Shown one piece after another: positions 28,301-36,368 of a stretch of DNA of 54,113 nucleotides. Numbering within the stretch: position 1 is the first letter of the stretch; every line of letters starts with the position of its first letter. Source of the DNA: Candidatus Accumulibacter adjunctus. Its GTDB lineage: Bacteria; Pseudomonadota; Gammaproteobacteria; Burkholderiales; Rhodocyclaceae. The stretch is from positions 36,355 to 90,467 of the forward strand of contig JFAX01000010.1 of NCBI GenBank assembly GCA_000585015.1. The letters are read 5' to 3'. Position numbers and translations under genes: made by a program. The notes under the pieces were generated by a model that had not been told where the DNA came from, searched no databases, and saw nothing but the letters and a program-made list of their open reading frames with translations.

Positions 28301-29680
28301 GTCAAAGAGCGGCTGGCCGCTGACCGCAAACCAGTGCCACGTTCCACACTCCGAGCGCACCGGGTACTCGAAGTCGCGAAACGGCTGATGCGCATCGAGG
28401 TGGCGACGATGTGCCTGCCAGTCGGCGGAACTCAGGTCACTCGGCAGCTCCCATCGCGTCTTGCCGATGATCTGGCGCAGGTCGATTCCAGCCTGCGCGA
28501 GCGCCGACACCGCGCCGCCAGCCGACACATAGGTGAAGCGGAATGCCTCGTCCTGTTCCCAGAACCAGTCGGAAGCCAGTTCCGAGAGATCGCGAAAGCG
28601 CACCTCGCTGGCGCGCAGCGCCTGCTCTCGCTGGCGGATCGCCTGCGACATGCGATCGAGGTCGGCGGCCAGCCGGTCGAACTCCCTGATCTTCAGCAGC
28701 GGCCACGGGCGGCCGTAATCGCCATCGGCAATGGCGTGTGTCTGGTCCGTGTAGCGGCCGATTCGCTGTGCGAGGCGGCGGGCGAGCAGCAGCGTCGCGC
28801 CGCTGCCGAGCAGCAGCGCCAGCAGAACGCCGGCCGCGAGTATCCACAGGCTCGCCCGGAACGGTCGCAAGGCGTCGAGTCGCGGCTGCGCAACGAGGAC
28901 CGTCCAGCCGAGTTGCGGCACTGGAACCAGCGTCGCCATGAACCCTTCGCCGTCGAGTTCGAGATCGTGGCGGTCGAAGCGCCCTTGCAGCGCTTCCTCG
29001 ACGATCGGCAGGTGACCGAGATTGATCTGCTGACCGCCGAGACGGCTCTGCGAATGGGCGATGATCTGGCCGCGGCGATCGAGGACCATCGTCAGCATGC
29101 CGGCTTCCGTCGGCAGTTGGCCGAGAAACTCGGACAGCCGGTTGATCGCCACTTCGCCGATCAGCACCCGATCGCCGACCGGAATCGCCAGGCTGACCGC
29201 CAACCGCGCACTGACCGCGGAGAGGAAGACCTCGGACCAGACCGGAGCCTGCCGCTGACGAGCCTCGTGCAGGACGCTCCAGCGCGAGAGGTCGACACCG
29301 ATCAGGTCGTCACGCTGCACCTGCTGCCCCGGCGGCAGAGCAACGGCGAGCACGGCGTCGTCATCGGCTGCCAGGTAGATCGCCGCGAAGACGGCGCCGG
29401 AGCTGCCGTGGGCATCGAGCAGCGTCTGCAACTGCGCACCCGGCGGCCGAGCACCGTTCCCGACGTAGGCCGCCAGTGCGGACATCTCACGGCCGGCGCC
29501 GCGCAGGTACTCCTCGACCTGGCCGGCAATCGCACGCGCCAGAACCCCATGCCTCGCCTCGATCCCGGCGCTCACCTGCGGCAGCAGGACCTGCAGCAAG
29601 AGCACGGCGACTACGAGCAGCGGCAGCACGCTGGCGACGATGAAGCGCCACGCCAGCCACTGCCAGAGAGGTCGCGCCAC
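25325..29680 (-). CDS. Large multi-PAS/GAF sensor histidine kinase with a dCache-type periplasmic domain
   Basis: 1451 residues from GTG 29680, with AGGGGG just upstream and 8 nt after the binding-protein stop. Order: helix (about 10-35), periplasmic dCache-like region, helix (LWILAAGVLLALLLGSG), HAMP, two PAS, a GAF (ELLATVCSIVVHGGGYRMAW onward), three PAS, a coiled coil (HLEELVGERTRELRQAMEQL), HisKA (NLVAGVAHELNTPLGNSR, His near 1213) and HATPase (DDGVGMQP, GSGLGLYIVYNLV). No receiver domain. The adjacent periplasmic binding protein suggests it reads a bound small ligand. Its partner regulator is not adjacent. Confidence 0.92.
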   Translation of the reverse strand: MARPLWQWLAWRFIVASVLPLLVVAVLLLQVLLPQVSAGIEARHGVLARAIAGQVEEYLRGAGREMSALAAYVGNGARPPGAQLQTLLDAHGSSGAVFAAIYLAADDDAVLAVALPPGQQVQRDDLIGVDLSRWSVLHEARQRQAPVWSEVFLSAVSARLAVSLAIPVGDRVLIGEVAINRLSEFLGQLPTEAGMLTMVLDRRGQIIAHSQSRLGGQQINLGHLPIVEEALQGRFDRHDLELDGEGFMATLVPVPQLGWTVLVAQPRLDALRPFRASLWILAAGVLLALLLGSGATLLLARRLAQRIGRYTDQTHAIADGDYGRPWPLLKIREFDRLAADLDRMSQAIRQREQALRASEVRFRDLSELASDWFWEQDEAFRFTYVSAGGAVSALAQAGIDLRQIIGKTRWELPSDLSSADWQAHRRHLDAHQPFRDFEYPVRSECGTWHWFAVSGQPLFDDSGCFVGYRGTARDTTRRRQADEALRQAKLVVENSPAVVFRWRAEAGWPTVFVSDNIGQFGYAAHELLDGAITYASLVHPDDVERVARELLEHAQQGRDHFSQEYRIVTRSGAVRWVDDLTAAERDEAGTIRHYQGIVIDITERKRVEEQLRRLNRQLRMISDCNQALIRARDESELLATVCSIVVHGGGYRMAWVGYAERDAARSIRPVASAGDAADYLEQLATSWADGERGRGANGEAIRSGRPCVIKDLANEPRFAPWRVQALERGYAALCALPLREAGRSFGSLSIYAAVVDAFDQAEVALLGELADDLAFGISVLRIRDQRDRVDAALRDSEARYRLLFDSTPHPMWVFDVETLSFLTVNQAAIATYGYSRAEFLNMGIPDLGADERTPLLSEDVIAVEEVADYTGFWRHRRKDGELIDVEIVSHALLYEGRRAELVLANDITERRRSERALLASEMKYRELVENANSIILRWTPGGEISFINEFGLRFFGYTEEELIGHHVVGTIVPPAASDGEELLPLMERICQRPEEFAHHVNENMRRGGERVWVSWTNRAVFNDWGQVIEVFSVGADVTEQKRAEALVRESEERFAKAFHASPAPMGISAIDDGVFHDVNEQMQRMLCYSRAELVGSSSIELGIWAEAGSRERMIEQLRLHGSCRELPARFRTRTGEIREALYSGEIIRLGEKDLLLSLIIDVTERKRAEEELQQHREHLEELVGERTRELRQAMEQLVQAEKLAALGNLVAGVAHELNTPLGNSRVVASLLGEELRAFAAAVDAGSLRRSQVDRFLSRGREAVDLLERNSARAADLIGHFKQVAVDQSSARRRVFDLRLTVEEMLSALRLSFKNSPHRIDLDIPAGLLMDSYPGPLEQVIANLVGNAVSHGLAGIDCGRILLQATAVGDARVLFSCSDDGVGMQPATLKRIFEPFFTTRLGQGGSGLGLYIVYNLVTGVLGGTIEVDSAPGKGSTFRLSLPRNAPERRLAE

Positions 29681-29688
29681 GCGTCCCC

Positions 29689-30816
29689 CTACTCCACCAC
29701 CACCAGACGCCCGTCGCGCACCACGGTCATGAACACGCCGAGTTGCACGTCGCCTGCATCGTCGAAGACGATCGGCGCCTGCAGACCGTCGAAGCGACGG
29801 ACGCTCAACAGCGCTTCCTTGACGCCCTGCTCACCCTGCCGTCGCGCCAGCGCCTCGAGCAGCACGTTGGCGGCATCAAAGGCGAGCGTACCACCGAAGC
29901 CCGGATCGCGATGGAAACGCTCGCTGTAGGCCTCGCGAAAGGCCAGGTAGCGTGGTGCCTCGCTGCCGCGATTGAAGTTCTGCCCCACCAGCAGCCCCTC
30001 GACGGCCTTGCCGCCCAGTTCGAGCAGTCGCTCGGTGGCGGCCCATTCGGCAGCCAGGATCGGCAGGCCACTGCCGAGCTTGCGGAGCTGCTGGCACAAC
30101 AGCGCGGTGTCGACCGAATTGGCGACGATCAGGATGCCGTCGGCGCGGCTTCCCAGGAGCTCTTCGGCCAGCTGCCGCAGGGATTTGTCGCCGCCCGATT
30201 CGAAAGCGATCGTCGTCAGCAATTGCCCGCCACCAGCCTCGAAAGCGTTCCGGAAGCCAGCCAGCCAGGTCTCGCTGTAGGCCTTGTTGCTCAGATCGTA
30301 TGCCACAGCCAGGCGCCGCTGGCCCGGATGCCGCTGCAGATGGCGACGCGCAACCTGGGCGGCATTGGCATGGTTCGACGAACCGACGCGAAAGAAGAAA
30401 TCGTCGCGGCCGCTGAGGTCTTCGGTCGAGACCGTCGGACTGATCAGCAACAGCTTCGCCTCGTTGGCGATCGGCACCATTGCCATGGCCATGGCGCTCG
30501 TCATCGGCCCGACGACGGCGACGACACCCTGGTCGATCAGCTCGCGCAGGGCACGCGCCGCCACCTCGGGGTTCTGCTCGTCGTCCCGGATCAGCAGCCG
30601 TACCGCGCGCCCGCCGACGCCTCCGGCCTGATTGCGCAGATCGACGGCCAGTTGCACGCCGTCACGACCGGCAATGCCGAGATCGGCGACCCGCCCCGAA
30701 GTGCCACCGATGAAGCCGATGCTGATCGGTTCCGGTGGCGGCGCGCAGCCAGCCAACAGCAGCGCCAGCGCAGCCACCAGCACCGGTGTCCGACACTCGG
30801 TCTTTCCCCATTGCAT
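29689..30816 (-). CDS. LivK-type periplasmic binding lipoprotein (Peripla_BP_6)
   Basis: 375 residues from ATG 30816, chosen because GAGGAA lies 8 nt upstream; ATG 30834 is possible. A lipobox LLLAGC follows the signal peptide. The body matches branched-chain amino-acid-type binding proteins: ISIGFIGGTSGRVADLGIAG, DDEQNPEVAARALRELIDQG, VVGPMTSAMAMAMVPIANEA, FGGTLAFDAANVLLEAL. No ABC permease or ATPase genes are near; instead it is the first gene of an operon with the multi-PAS kinase, so a sensory role, as in LuxP-LuxQ, is likelier than uptake. Confidence 0.9.
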   Translation of the reverse strand: MQWGKTECRTPVLVAALALLLAGCAPPPEPISIGFIGGTSGRVADLGIAGRDGVQLAVDLRNQAGGVGGRAVRLLIRDDEQNPEVAARALRELIDQGVVAVVGPMTSAMAMAMVPIANEAKLLLISPTVSTEDLSGRDDFFFRVGSSNHANAAQVARRHLQRHPGQRRLAVAYDLSNKAYSETWLAGFRNAFEAGGGQLLTTIAFESGGDKSLRQLAEELLGSRADGILIVANSVDTALLCQQLRKLGSGLPILAAEWAATERLLELGGKAVEGLLVGQNFNRGSEAPRYLAFREAYSERFHRDPGFGGTLAFDAANVLLEALARRQGEQGVKEALLSVRRFDGLQAPIVFDDAGDVQLGVFMTVVRDGRLVVVE

Positions 30817-31085
30817 CCATGCGTTCCTCACCATCGTCCGCGCCCTCGCCCCCATCGCCGCCAAAGCAGCCACTTTACCGACAATTCCCGCCCGCCGGTA
30901 CCGCTGCAAGGCCTGCCGGCCACCAACGCCGCCTGACGGTCGCCGCCTGGCGGCGCTCCGCCAGTGAGGTTCCCGGCCCATCGGCAGAAATCGTCGCCAG
31001 CACCGCCGCCGTCGGCAATCACCGCCGGGCGACTCACGGCGATGCCGCTTTGGCGGTAGAATCCGGCGCTCCGTTCGCGCCGGAC

Positions 31086-31985
31086 ATGTCGATGCAATCG
31101 CTCTGGATGGTCCTCGCCAGCCTCTTTTTCGCCTGCATGGGCGTCTGCGTCAAGCTGGCAGCGGCAAGCCACTCGGTCGAGGAGATCGTCTTCTATCGCA
31201 GCGTGCTGTCGCTGCTCGTCATGTTCGTGATCATCCGCCTGCGCGGCGTGCCGCTGCGCACACCCCAGTGGCGTTGGCAGATCAGCCGCGGCGCGCTCGG
31301 CTTCGCGGCACTGCTCGCCTACTTCTGGGCGATCACCCTGCTGCCGCTGGCCACGGCCGTCACCCTGAACTACACCTCAGCCATCTTCCTGGCCACCTAC
31401 CTGGCCGTCGCAGGACAGCGGCCAACCACCGGCGTCTTTTTCGCACTGCTGCTCGGCCTCGCCGGTGTCGGCCTGCTGCTGCGGCCGAGCTGGAGTGCGG
31501 ACCAACTGCCCGCTGCAGTCCTCGGCCTGGCTTCCGGCGTACTCGCAGGCATGGCCTATTTCAGCGTCCGCGAGCTGGGTCTGCGAGGCGAGCCCGAGAG
31601 CCGGACCGTGTTCTACTTTTCCCTCGTGTCGTCGCTCGGCGCCACCTGCTGGCTGGCCTTCTCCAGGCTGCATCCGATCGATCTGCGCAGCGGCAGCCTG
31701 CTGTTCGGCGTCGCGGCTTTCGCCACTGCCGCCCAACTGGCGATGACGCGCGCCTATGCCGCGAGTCGCCCGCTGCTGTCGGCGGCTCTCGCCTACACCA
31801 CGGTGATCTTCGCCAGCTTCTTCGGCTTCCTCATCTGGCATGAGACCCTCGACCGCGGGTCCTGGCTGGCGATCGGGCTGATCGTCCTCTCCGGGGTTGC
31901 AGCAACGCGCCTCTCGGCGCCATCGCGCGGCCGACCGCGAGGAATTCAGCGGGAGGGAAAGGTGCGTGCCAGAAAGCTCTCGTAG
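31086..31985 (+). CDS. DMT-superfamily (EamA) membrane transporter
   Basis: 299 residues with about ten helices in two EamA repeats (SLFFACMGVCVKLAAAS near the start, LSAALAYTTVIFASFFGFLI in the second half). The start is taken at ATG 31086 (MSMQSLW); no strong ribosome site is visible and ATG 31092 is equally possible. Likely exports metabolites. Divergent from the binding lipoprotein; its last 40 bp overlap the 3' end of the AbiEi-like gene on the other strand. Confidence 0.9.
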   Translation: MSMQSLWMVLASLFFACMGVCVKLAAASHSVEEIVFYRSVLSLLVMFVIIRLRGVPLRTPQWRWQISRGALGFAALLAYFWAITLLPLATAVTLNYTSAIFLATYLAVAGQRPTTGVFFALLLGLAGVGLLLRPSWSADQLPAAVLGLASGVLAGMAYFSVRELGLRGEPESRTVFYFSLVSSLGATCWLAFSRLHPIDLRSGSLLFGVAAFATAAQLAMTRAYAASRPLLSAALAYTTVIFASFFGFLIWHETLDRGSWLAIGLIVLSGVAATRLSAPSRGRPRGIQREGKVRARKLS

Positions 31986-32998
31986 ACTGTCTGCGCCGCC
32001 GCACAGCAATGTCCGTTGCCGGTCGCCAGCAGGTCGGCGTAGACCAGTGCCGGGGGCACCGTCTGCGGCCCCGTGGCCGCTGCCAGAGCTTCGCCCCAGA
32101 ACGGCTTGCGCAGTTCGAGCAGGCTCTGGTAGTCGGCTGGACCGGCCGGAACGAGCTGCCCGAGAGTGACCAGTCGTGCCGGCAATCGGTCGCCGTAGAG
32201 CGTCAGGATCCCCGGCTGCAGATCGCAGCCGAGCAGCTTGGCCGCCGGCTCTCCTCCCCAGCGCAGAGATGCGGAAGGCAGCGGCCACTCCGGCCAGCGG
32301 GCGAAGTTTCCGGCCACATGGCGAGCGCCCAGGGTCCGCCCACGCAGACCGAGGGCGTAGGCCTGCGCCCATTCGTCGAGCAGTCGCTTGCTGGCGTTCA
32401 GCCGCCGCTGTCGTTGCTGCACCAGCAGCGACTCGTCCCGCTGCAGATCGGCGAGAACTGCCGGCAGGGATCCGAGCGCGACGTTGGCCGCCGCCGCGAT
32501 CGTCCGGTAGGGCGCGGCCGCCAGTTGCGGGTCGCAGATGAGCGCGAAAAGCACCTTCAGCCGGCTGTTGCTGAAGCCCCGGCTGGCGCGCCGGGCGATC
32601 TCCTTCGCATCCGGCTTGCGGCCCTTGACGAGGACCATGAACGAGGCGGTTTCCAGGTAGGCATTGCCCGCCGCATCGGCAAACTGTTGCTGGCTGGCCT
32701 GCAGGCGCTCCGCCAGTGGCGGGCTGACGTGGTCGGTGACCAGGAGCGCCGGTGGCTGGCCGGCGTCGACCGGTTGCCGCAACTGCGCCAGCACCGCGCC
32801 GAGGCTGCTCTGGGTCAACCGCCTCTTGACGACGACCGAGTAGTTGCTGCTGCCGCGCCCTCTGGCAACACGCAGCCAGGTGCGTGCGTGCCCCTCCGGC
32901 TCGGCCGTGAGATCGGCCTGCACCGACACCACCAGGCTGTGGTCACGCAGGGCCTGCACGGTCCGGTCGAGAACCACGCCTGCATCGGCCGTTTTCAT
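31946..32998 (-). CDS. AbiEi-like (type IV antitoxin family) protein without a partner
   Basis: 350 residues from ATG 32998. The middle has the family-like LLVTDHVSPPLAERLQA, FADAAGNAYLETASFMVLVK and KGRKPD, then a winged-helix-like part (YRTIAAAANVALGSLPAVLA) and the C-terminal RKPFWGEALAAA and VYADLLATG. Database proteins of this type are annotated as AbiEi-family antitoxins. No AbiEii-type nucleotidyltransferase toxin lies next to it; the neighbours are a DMT transporter and DUF2917. It may be a solitary transcription factor. Confidence 0.65.
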   Translation of the reverse strand: MKTADAGVVLDRTVQALRDHSLVVSVQADLTAEPEGHARTWLRVARGRGSSNYSVVVKRRLTQSSLGAVLAQLRQPVDAGQPPALLVTDHVSPPLAERLQASQQQFADAAGNAYLETASFMVLVKGRKPDAKEIARRASRGFSNSRLKVLFALICDPQLAAAPYRTIAAAANVALGSLPAVLADLQRDESLLVQQRQRRLNASKRLLDEWAQAYALGLRGRTLGARHVAGNFARWPEWPLPSASLRWGGEPAAKLLGCDLQPGILTLYGDRLPARLVTLGQLVPAGPADYQSLLELRKPFWGEALAAATGPQTVPPALVYADLLATGNGHCCAAAQTVYESFLARTFPSR

Positions 32999-33063
32999 CG
33001 CGCTTCGCCCAGACCAGAATGAACACGGGCGAATTGTGAACGAAAACCCGCCTCCGCTCAAGA

Positions 33064-33420
33064 TCAGCCGGCGGTGGCCGAGCCCGCGCGCCACGCCGGC
33101 CGCGAACGCCAGGCCGAGCGGAGCAACGCCAGCGCTCGCCGGCGGCAGTAGCCACACACGGCGCGCCACAGCGTCGCCCAGCCACGCAGCGGTTGATCGA
33201 GCTGGACGCGCGCCGTGCCGATTGCCTCGAGCAGCGCGAGACCGTTGCTGCGCACCACATGGCTCTGACCCGCCACAAGCAGGATGTCGCCAGTTTCACC
33301 GGCGACCGTCAGCCAGGCGATGCCGGCCGTGCAGCTGATGCGGACGCCACGCGCCGAGAGCAGCCGCAGCGGCCTGTTCGCGGTGAGGCAGATCTGGCTG
33401 TTGCATGGATCGAGTTTCAT
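33064..33420 (-). CDS. DUF2917 protein
   Basis: 118 residues from ATG 33420 with AGGAG upstream. The first 75 residues are the DUF2917 cupin-like core (QICLTANRPLRLLSARGVRI, GIAWLTVAGETGDILLVAGQ), followed by a basic tail with two Cys and many Arg and Trp. The gene is divergent from the MocR regulator, a common arrangement in Betaproteobacteria, and is the likely regulated target. Biochemical role unknown. Confidence 0.82.
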   Translation of the reverse strand: MKLDPCNSQICLTANRPLRLLSARGVRISCTAGIAWLTVAGETGDILLVAGQSHVVRSNGLALLEAIGTARVQLDQPLRGWATLWRAVCGYCRRRALALLRSAWRSRPAWRAGSATAG

Positions 33421-33552
33421 GGCAGGTCTCCTGGTTTGTTGGTGGCGTCTCGTCCACCGGCCCGAGCGACTGCTCGCACCGGCATCGGCTGCCGTGGCGG
33501 GTTGCTCTGATGGCGATCGGACAGCAGCAGTGTAGGGAAGCCGGCGAATGTG

Positions 33553-33636
33553 GTACAGTCACAAATCTGATGAATTGTGAGCGACACAGTCATGCTTTTC
33601 TCAAACTGTGCCGGTCTGAACTGCCGACAACTGTAC
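33553..33636. promoter_or_regulatory. Repeat cluster between DUF2917 and mocR, probable MocR operator
   Basis: Four related half-sites: GTACAGTCA at 33553-33561, ACACAGTCA at 33584-33592 (31 bp apart), and the opposite orientation AACTGTG at 33604-33610 and AACTGTAC at 33629-33636 (25 bp apart). The outer pair forms an exact GTACAGT/ACTGTAC inverted repeat. Spacing is near whole helical turns, as expected for a dimeric MocR. Confidence 0.45.
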
Positions 33637-33647
33637 TGGCGAGACGA

Positions 33648-35066
33648 ATGGAAGCTGAAGCATTGCGCTACGAGAAACTGGCCGAGGATCTGCGTGGCAT
33701 CATCGCCGCCGGCGACCTGCAACCCGGCGAACGCCTGCCTTCGGTGCGGCGCCTGTCGCGCGAGCGCCGCCTGTCGGTGTCGACGGTGCTGCAGGCGCTG
33801 CACCAACTCGAGGATCGCGGACTCGTCGAGGCGCGGCCGCAATCGGGCTATTTCGTCCGCCACCCCGGCGTCCGGCGCGCGCAGCCGGACAGCCGCTCAC
33901 CGCCCGATATGCCGGTGGCGGTCGATGTCAGCCAGCGGCTGATGCGCGTCCTGCAGGCCGGGGTGGCCCCTGGCGTCGCGCCACTGGCGGCGGCGCTGCC
34001 GGCTTCCGGCCTGCTGCCGCTGGCCTCTCTGCAGCGGCTGTACGCCGGCGTCGTCCGGCGCCATCCGCGACTGCTCGCGGGTGGCAGCCACATCAACATG
34101 GACGAAGCCGCGCTCGTGCGACAGTTGCTGTTGCGTTCGGTCGGCTGGGCCGGAGCGCTGGCCGCCAGCGAGTTCGTCATCACCAATTCCTGCACCGAGG
34201 CGCTCGCCCTTTGCCTGCGGGCAGTGACCAGTCCCGGCGACACCGTGGCCGTCGAATCGCCCGCCTACTACCTGATGCTGCAGCTGCTCGAATCGCTTGG
34301 CCTGCAGGCGCTCGAGATTCCGACCGACCCCGGCCGCGGGCTGTCGATCGAAGCCCTTGACCTGGCGACACGCGATGGCCGGGTCGCCGCCTGCCTGCTG
34401 GTGGCCAATGCCAGCAACCCGCTCGGCAGCATCATGCCGGACGAAAACAAGCGGCGACTGGCGCGGCTCGCCACCGACCGCGGCCTGCCGGTGATCGAGG
34501 ACGACATCTACGGCGACCTCCACTTCGGCAACGAACGTCCGTGGCCGATCAAGGCTTTCGACGGCAGCGGCCAGGTGATGCTCTGCTCGTCGTTCTCGAA
34601 GTGTCTTTCGCCGGCACTGCGGATCGGCTTCATCGCCGGCGGACGCTACCGCTCGCAGATCGCGCTGCAGAAGACGATCGGCAGCGGCGCGACGAATCCG
34701 GTGACGCAACTGGTACTCGCCGAGTACCTCGCGTCAGGCGCCTGCGAGCGCCACCTGCGGACACTGCGGCGCAGCTACCAGCGGCAGGTCGAAGCCATGC
34801 GCGCAGCGGTCGCCAGATACTTCCCGGCCGAGACCCGGATCACCGAGCCGCAGGGCGGTTTCGTCCTGTGGGTCGAACTGCCGCCGGAAATCGATGCCAG
34901 CGCGCGTTTCGAGCAGGCGATCGCTGCCGGCGTGGCCTACGTGCCCGGAGAGCTCTTCTCGGCCAGCGGCATGTACCGCAACTGCCTGCGCCTGAACTGC
35001 GGCAACCCGCATTCGCCGGAGATCGACGACGCAGTTCGCCGGCTCGGCGATCTGCTCAGCCGCTGA
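33648..35066 (+). CDS. MocR-type regulator: GntR winged helix fused to an aminotransferase fold
   Basis: 472 residues from ATG 33648. An N-terminal GntR domain (YEKLAEDLRGIIAAGDLQPG, LPSVRRLSRERRLSVSTVLQ) is joined to a fold-type I PLP domain with FVITNSCTEALALCLRAV, VIEDDIYGDLHF and the PLP lysine in CSSFSKCLSPALRIGF. Acts as a PLP-sensing transcription factor in the cytoplasm. Divergent from DUF2917 with inverted repeats between them. Its stop is only 10 bp from the convergent beta-propeller gene. Confidence 0.93.
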   Translation: MEAEALRYEKLAEDLRGIIAAGDLQPGERLPSVRRLSRERRLSVSTVLQALHQLEDRGLVEARPQSGYFVRHPGVRRAQPDSRSPPDMPVAVDVSQRLMRVLQAGVAPGVAPLAAALPASGLLPLASLQRLYAGVVRRHPRLLAGGSHINMDEAALVRQLLLRSVGWAGALAASEFVITNSCTEALALCLRAVTSPGDTVAVESPAYYLMLQLLESLGLQALEIPTDPGRGLSIEALDLATRDGRVAACLLVANASNPLGSIMPDENKRRLARLATDRGLPVIEDDIYGDLHFGNERPWPIKAFDGSGQVMLCSSFSKCLSPALRIGFIAGGRYRSQIALQKTIGSGATNPVTQLVLAEYLASGACERHLRTLRRSYQRQVEAMRAAVARYFPAETRITEPQGGFVLWVELPPEIDASARFEQAIAAGVAYVPGELFSASGMYRNCLRLNCGNPHSPEIDDAVRRLGDLLSR

Positions 35067-35076
35067 CACAGCAGCT

Positions 35077-35976
35077 TCAGCGGCCGGACTCCGTCTGACG
35101 CTCGACAAGCAGCACGCGGCCGCGGCCCTGTTCGGCGAGCAGGAGACGCCCCGGCGCCAGCGCCAGGATCGTCTGTGCCGAGCGCAGACCGCTCAGGATG
35201 ACGTGCAGCTGACCGGAGCGGTCGAGCAGCAGCAGCCGCGCCCGGTGCGTCGCGTCCTCGCTGATCCACAGCCCTTCCTCGTCACACATCAGGAAGCCCG
35301 GAGCATCGAGGTCGGCGACGAGCAGCGGATCGCTGCCGTCCGCCGACCAGCGGCGAACGCTTCCCTTTCCCGAACCCTTGCCCTTCAGCGTGTAGAAGAG
35401 GTCACCGTTGCCACAGATCGCCACCCCCTCGGCTTCGCGCAGACCGCCGCGGAGGACGCTCAGCGTGCCGCTGACCGCGTCCAGGCGCAGCAGACGCCCT
35501 TCTGCCGGCAGATCCTCGATGGCGTAGAGCGCATGGCCGTCACTCGCGAGACCTTCGACATTCCGGCCGGTCATCAGGGTTTCGCTCTGCCCGTCGCGCC
35601 ACCAAAAAACCCGCTGCTCGCCGCCTTCCTGGCTGAGCGCCAGACCGCCGCGATACGACAGCAGCCCGTCCGGCTTTGAAAGGCCGGCGAGCACCTCCGA
35701 CACGCGGCCATCAGGACTGCGCCGGAAGAGCGATCCGCGGCCGTTGCCGAGTTCCCGGGTCCAGTAGAGTGACCCGTCGGGATCGGTGGCCAGGGCGCTG
35801 ACCTGCGGCAGATCATCGAGATGGACCCGATACGCCCAGCCTGCGGCGGCGGTCACCGGGTAAAAACGTTGCCAGGCAAGGAACAGCATGCCGCCCAGCA
35901 AGGCGGCGCTGGCTGCAAGCAGCAGCCAGCGCCGCCAGGCCGGCGTCGATGAGGGCGGCAATCCGTTCCCGACCAC
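35077..35976 (-). CDS. Membrane-anchored beta-propeller protein (SMP-30/NHL-like)
   Basis: 299 residues. GTG 35976 is chosen because GGAGG sits 6 nt before it; the ATG two codons earlier would touch the ribosome site. One N-terminal helix (WLLLAASAALLGGMLFLAW) anchors a periplasmic propeller with repeats such as VSALATDPDGSLYWTRELG, VEGLASDGHALYAIEDLP and AEGVAICGNGDLFYTL. No catalytic metal ligands are obvious. Substrate unknown. Confidence 0.75.
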   Translation of the reverse strand: MVGNGLPPSSTPAWRRWLLLAASAALLGGMLFLAWQRFYPVTAAAGWAYRVHLDDLPQVSALATDPDGSLYWTRELGNGRGSLFRRSPDGRVSEVLAGLSKPDGLLSYRGGLALSQEGGEQRVFWWRDGQSETLMTGRNVEGLASDGHALYAIEDLPAEGRLLRLDAVSGTLSVLRGGLREAEGVAICGNGDLFYTLKGKGSGKGSVRRWSADGSDPLLVADLDAPGFLMCDEEGLWISEDATHRARLLLLDRSGQLHVILSGLRSAQTILALAPGRLLLAEQGRGRVLLVERQTESGR

Positions 35977-36368
35977 AAGCATCCTCCACGATGGACAGGA
36001 ACCGGGGAAAGCCTTCTTCCGCCCGCCTGTGCGCTCATCCTCGACCCGCTGCCTGAAGGCGGGCTGAAGCCCGCCTCGCACCGATGATCGTCGCCCATCA
36101 CCCACGCCCGACTGCCCGGGTCCCGGGCGCAAGGCAGCTCTGCGCATGCGGCAGGCGGCGTGCACGAATGCGCCGACCTGCAGTGGCCGCGTCCAGCGGC
36201 GCAAGAACATCCTGCCTCGATCGCCCGCATGTCGACCAGTACATTGACCTCAAACCTGTCCTGGCCATGCCGCGGGTTCAATCGGGGCAAGACGCGCCGC
36301 GGTTGACCGAAGATGTGGCCGCAGGGACGAACATCGACCGAAGCATGCCGCCAGACAAGCGGTTGCGC
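35977..36368. other. Gene-free region with a short hairpin
   Basis: About 390 bp between the beta-propeller start and the ABC exporter stop. GGCGGGCT and AGCCCGCC at 36058-36075 form a tight inverted repeat with a 2-base loop. No coding sequence recognised. Confidence 0.5.

Noticed and set aside
25046-29929. Plus-strand open frame of 1627 codons opposite the multi-PAS kinase
   Set aside because: Low-complexity Arg/Gln/Asp composition and complete overlap with a domain-rich gene.
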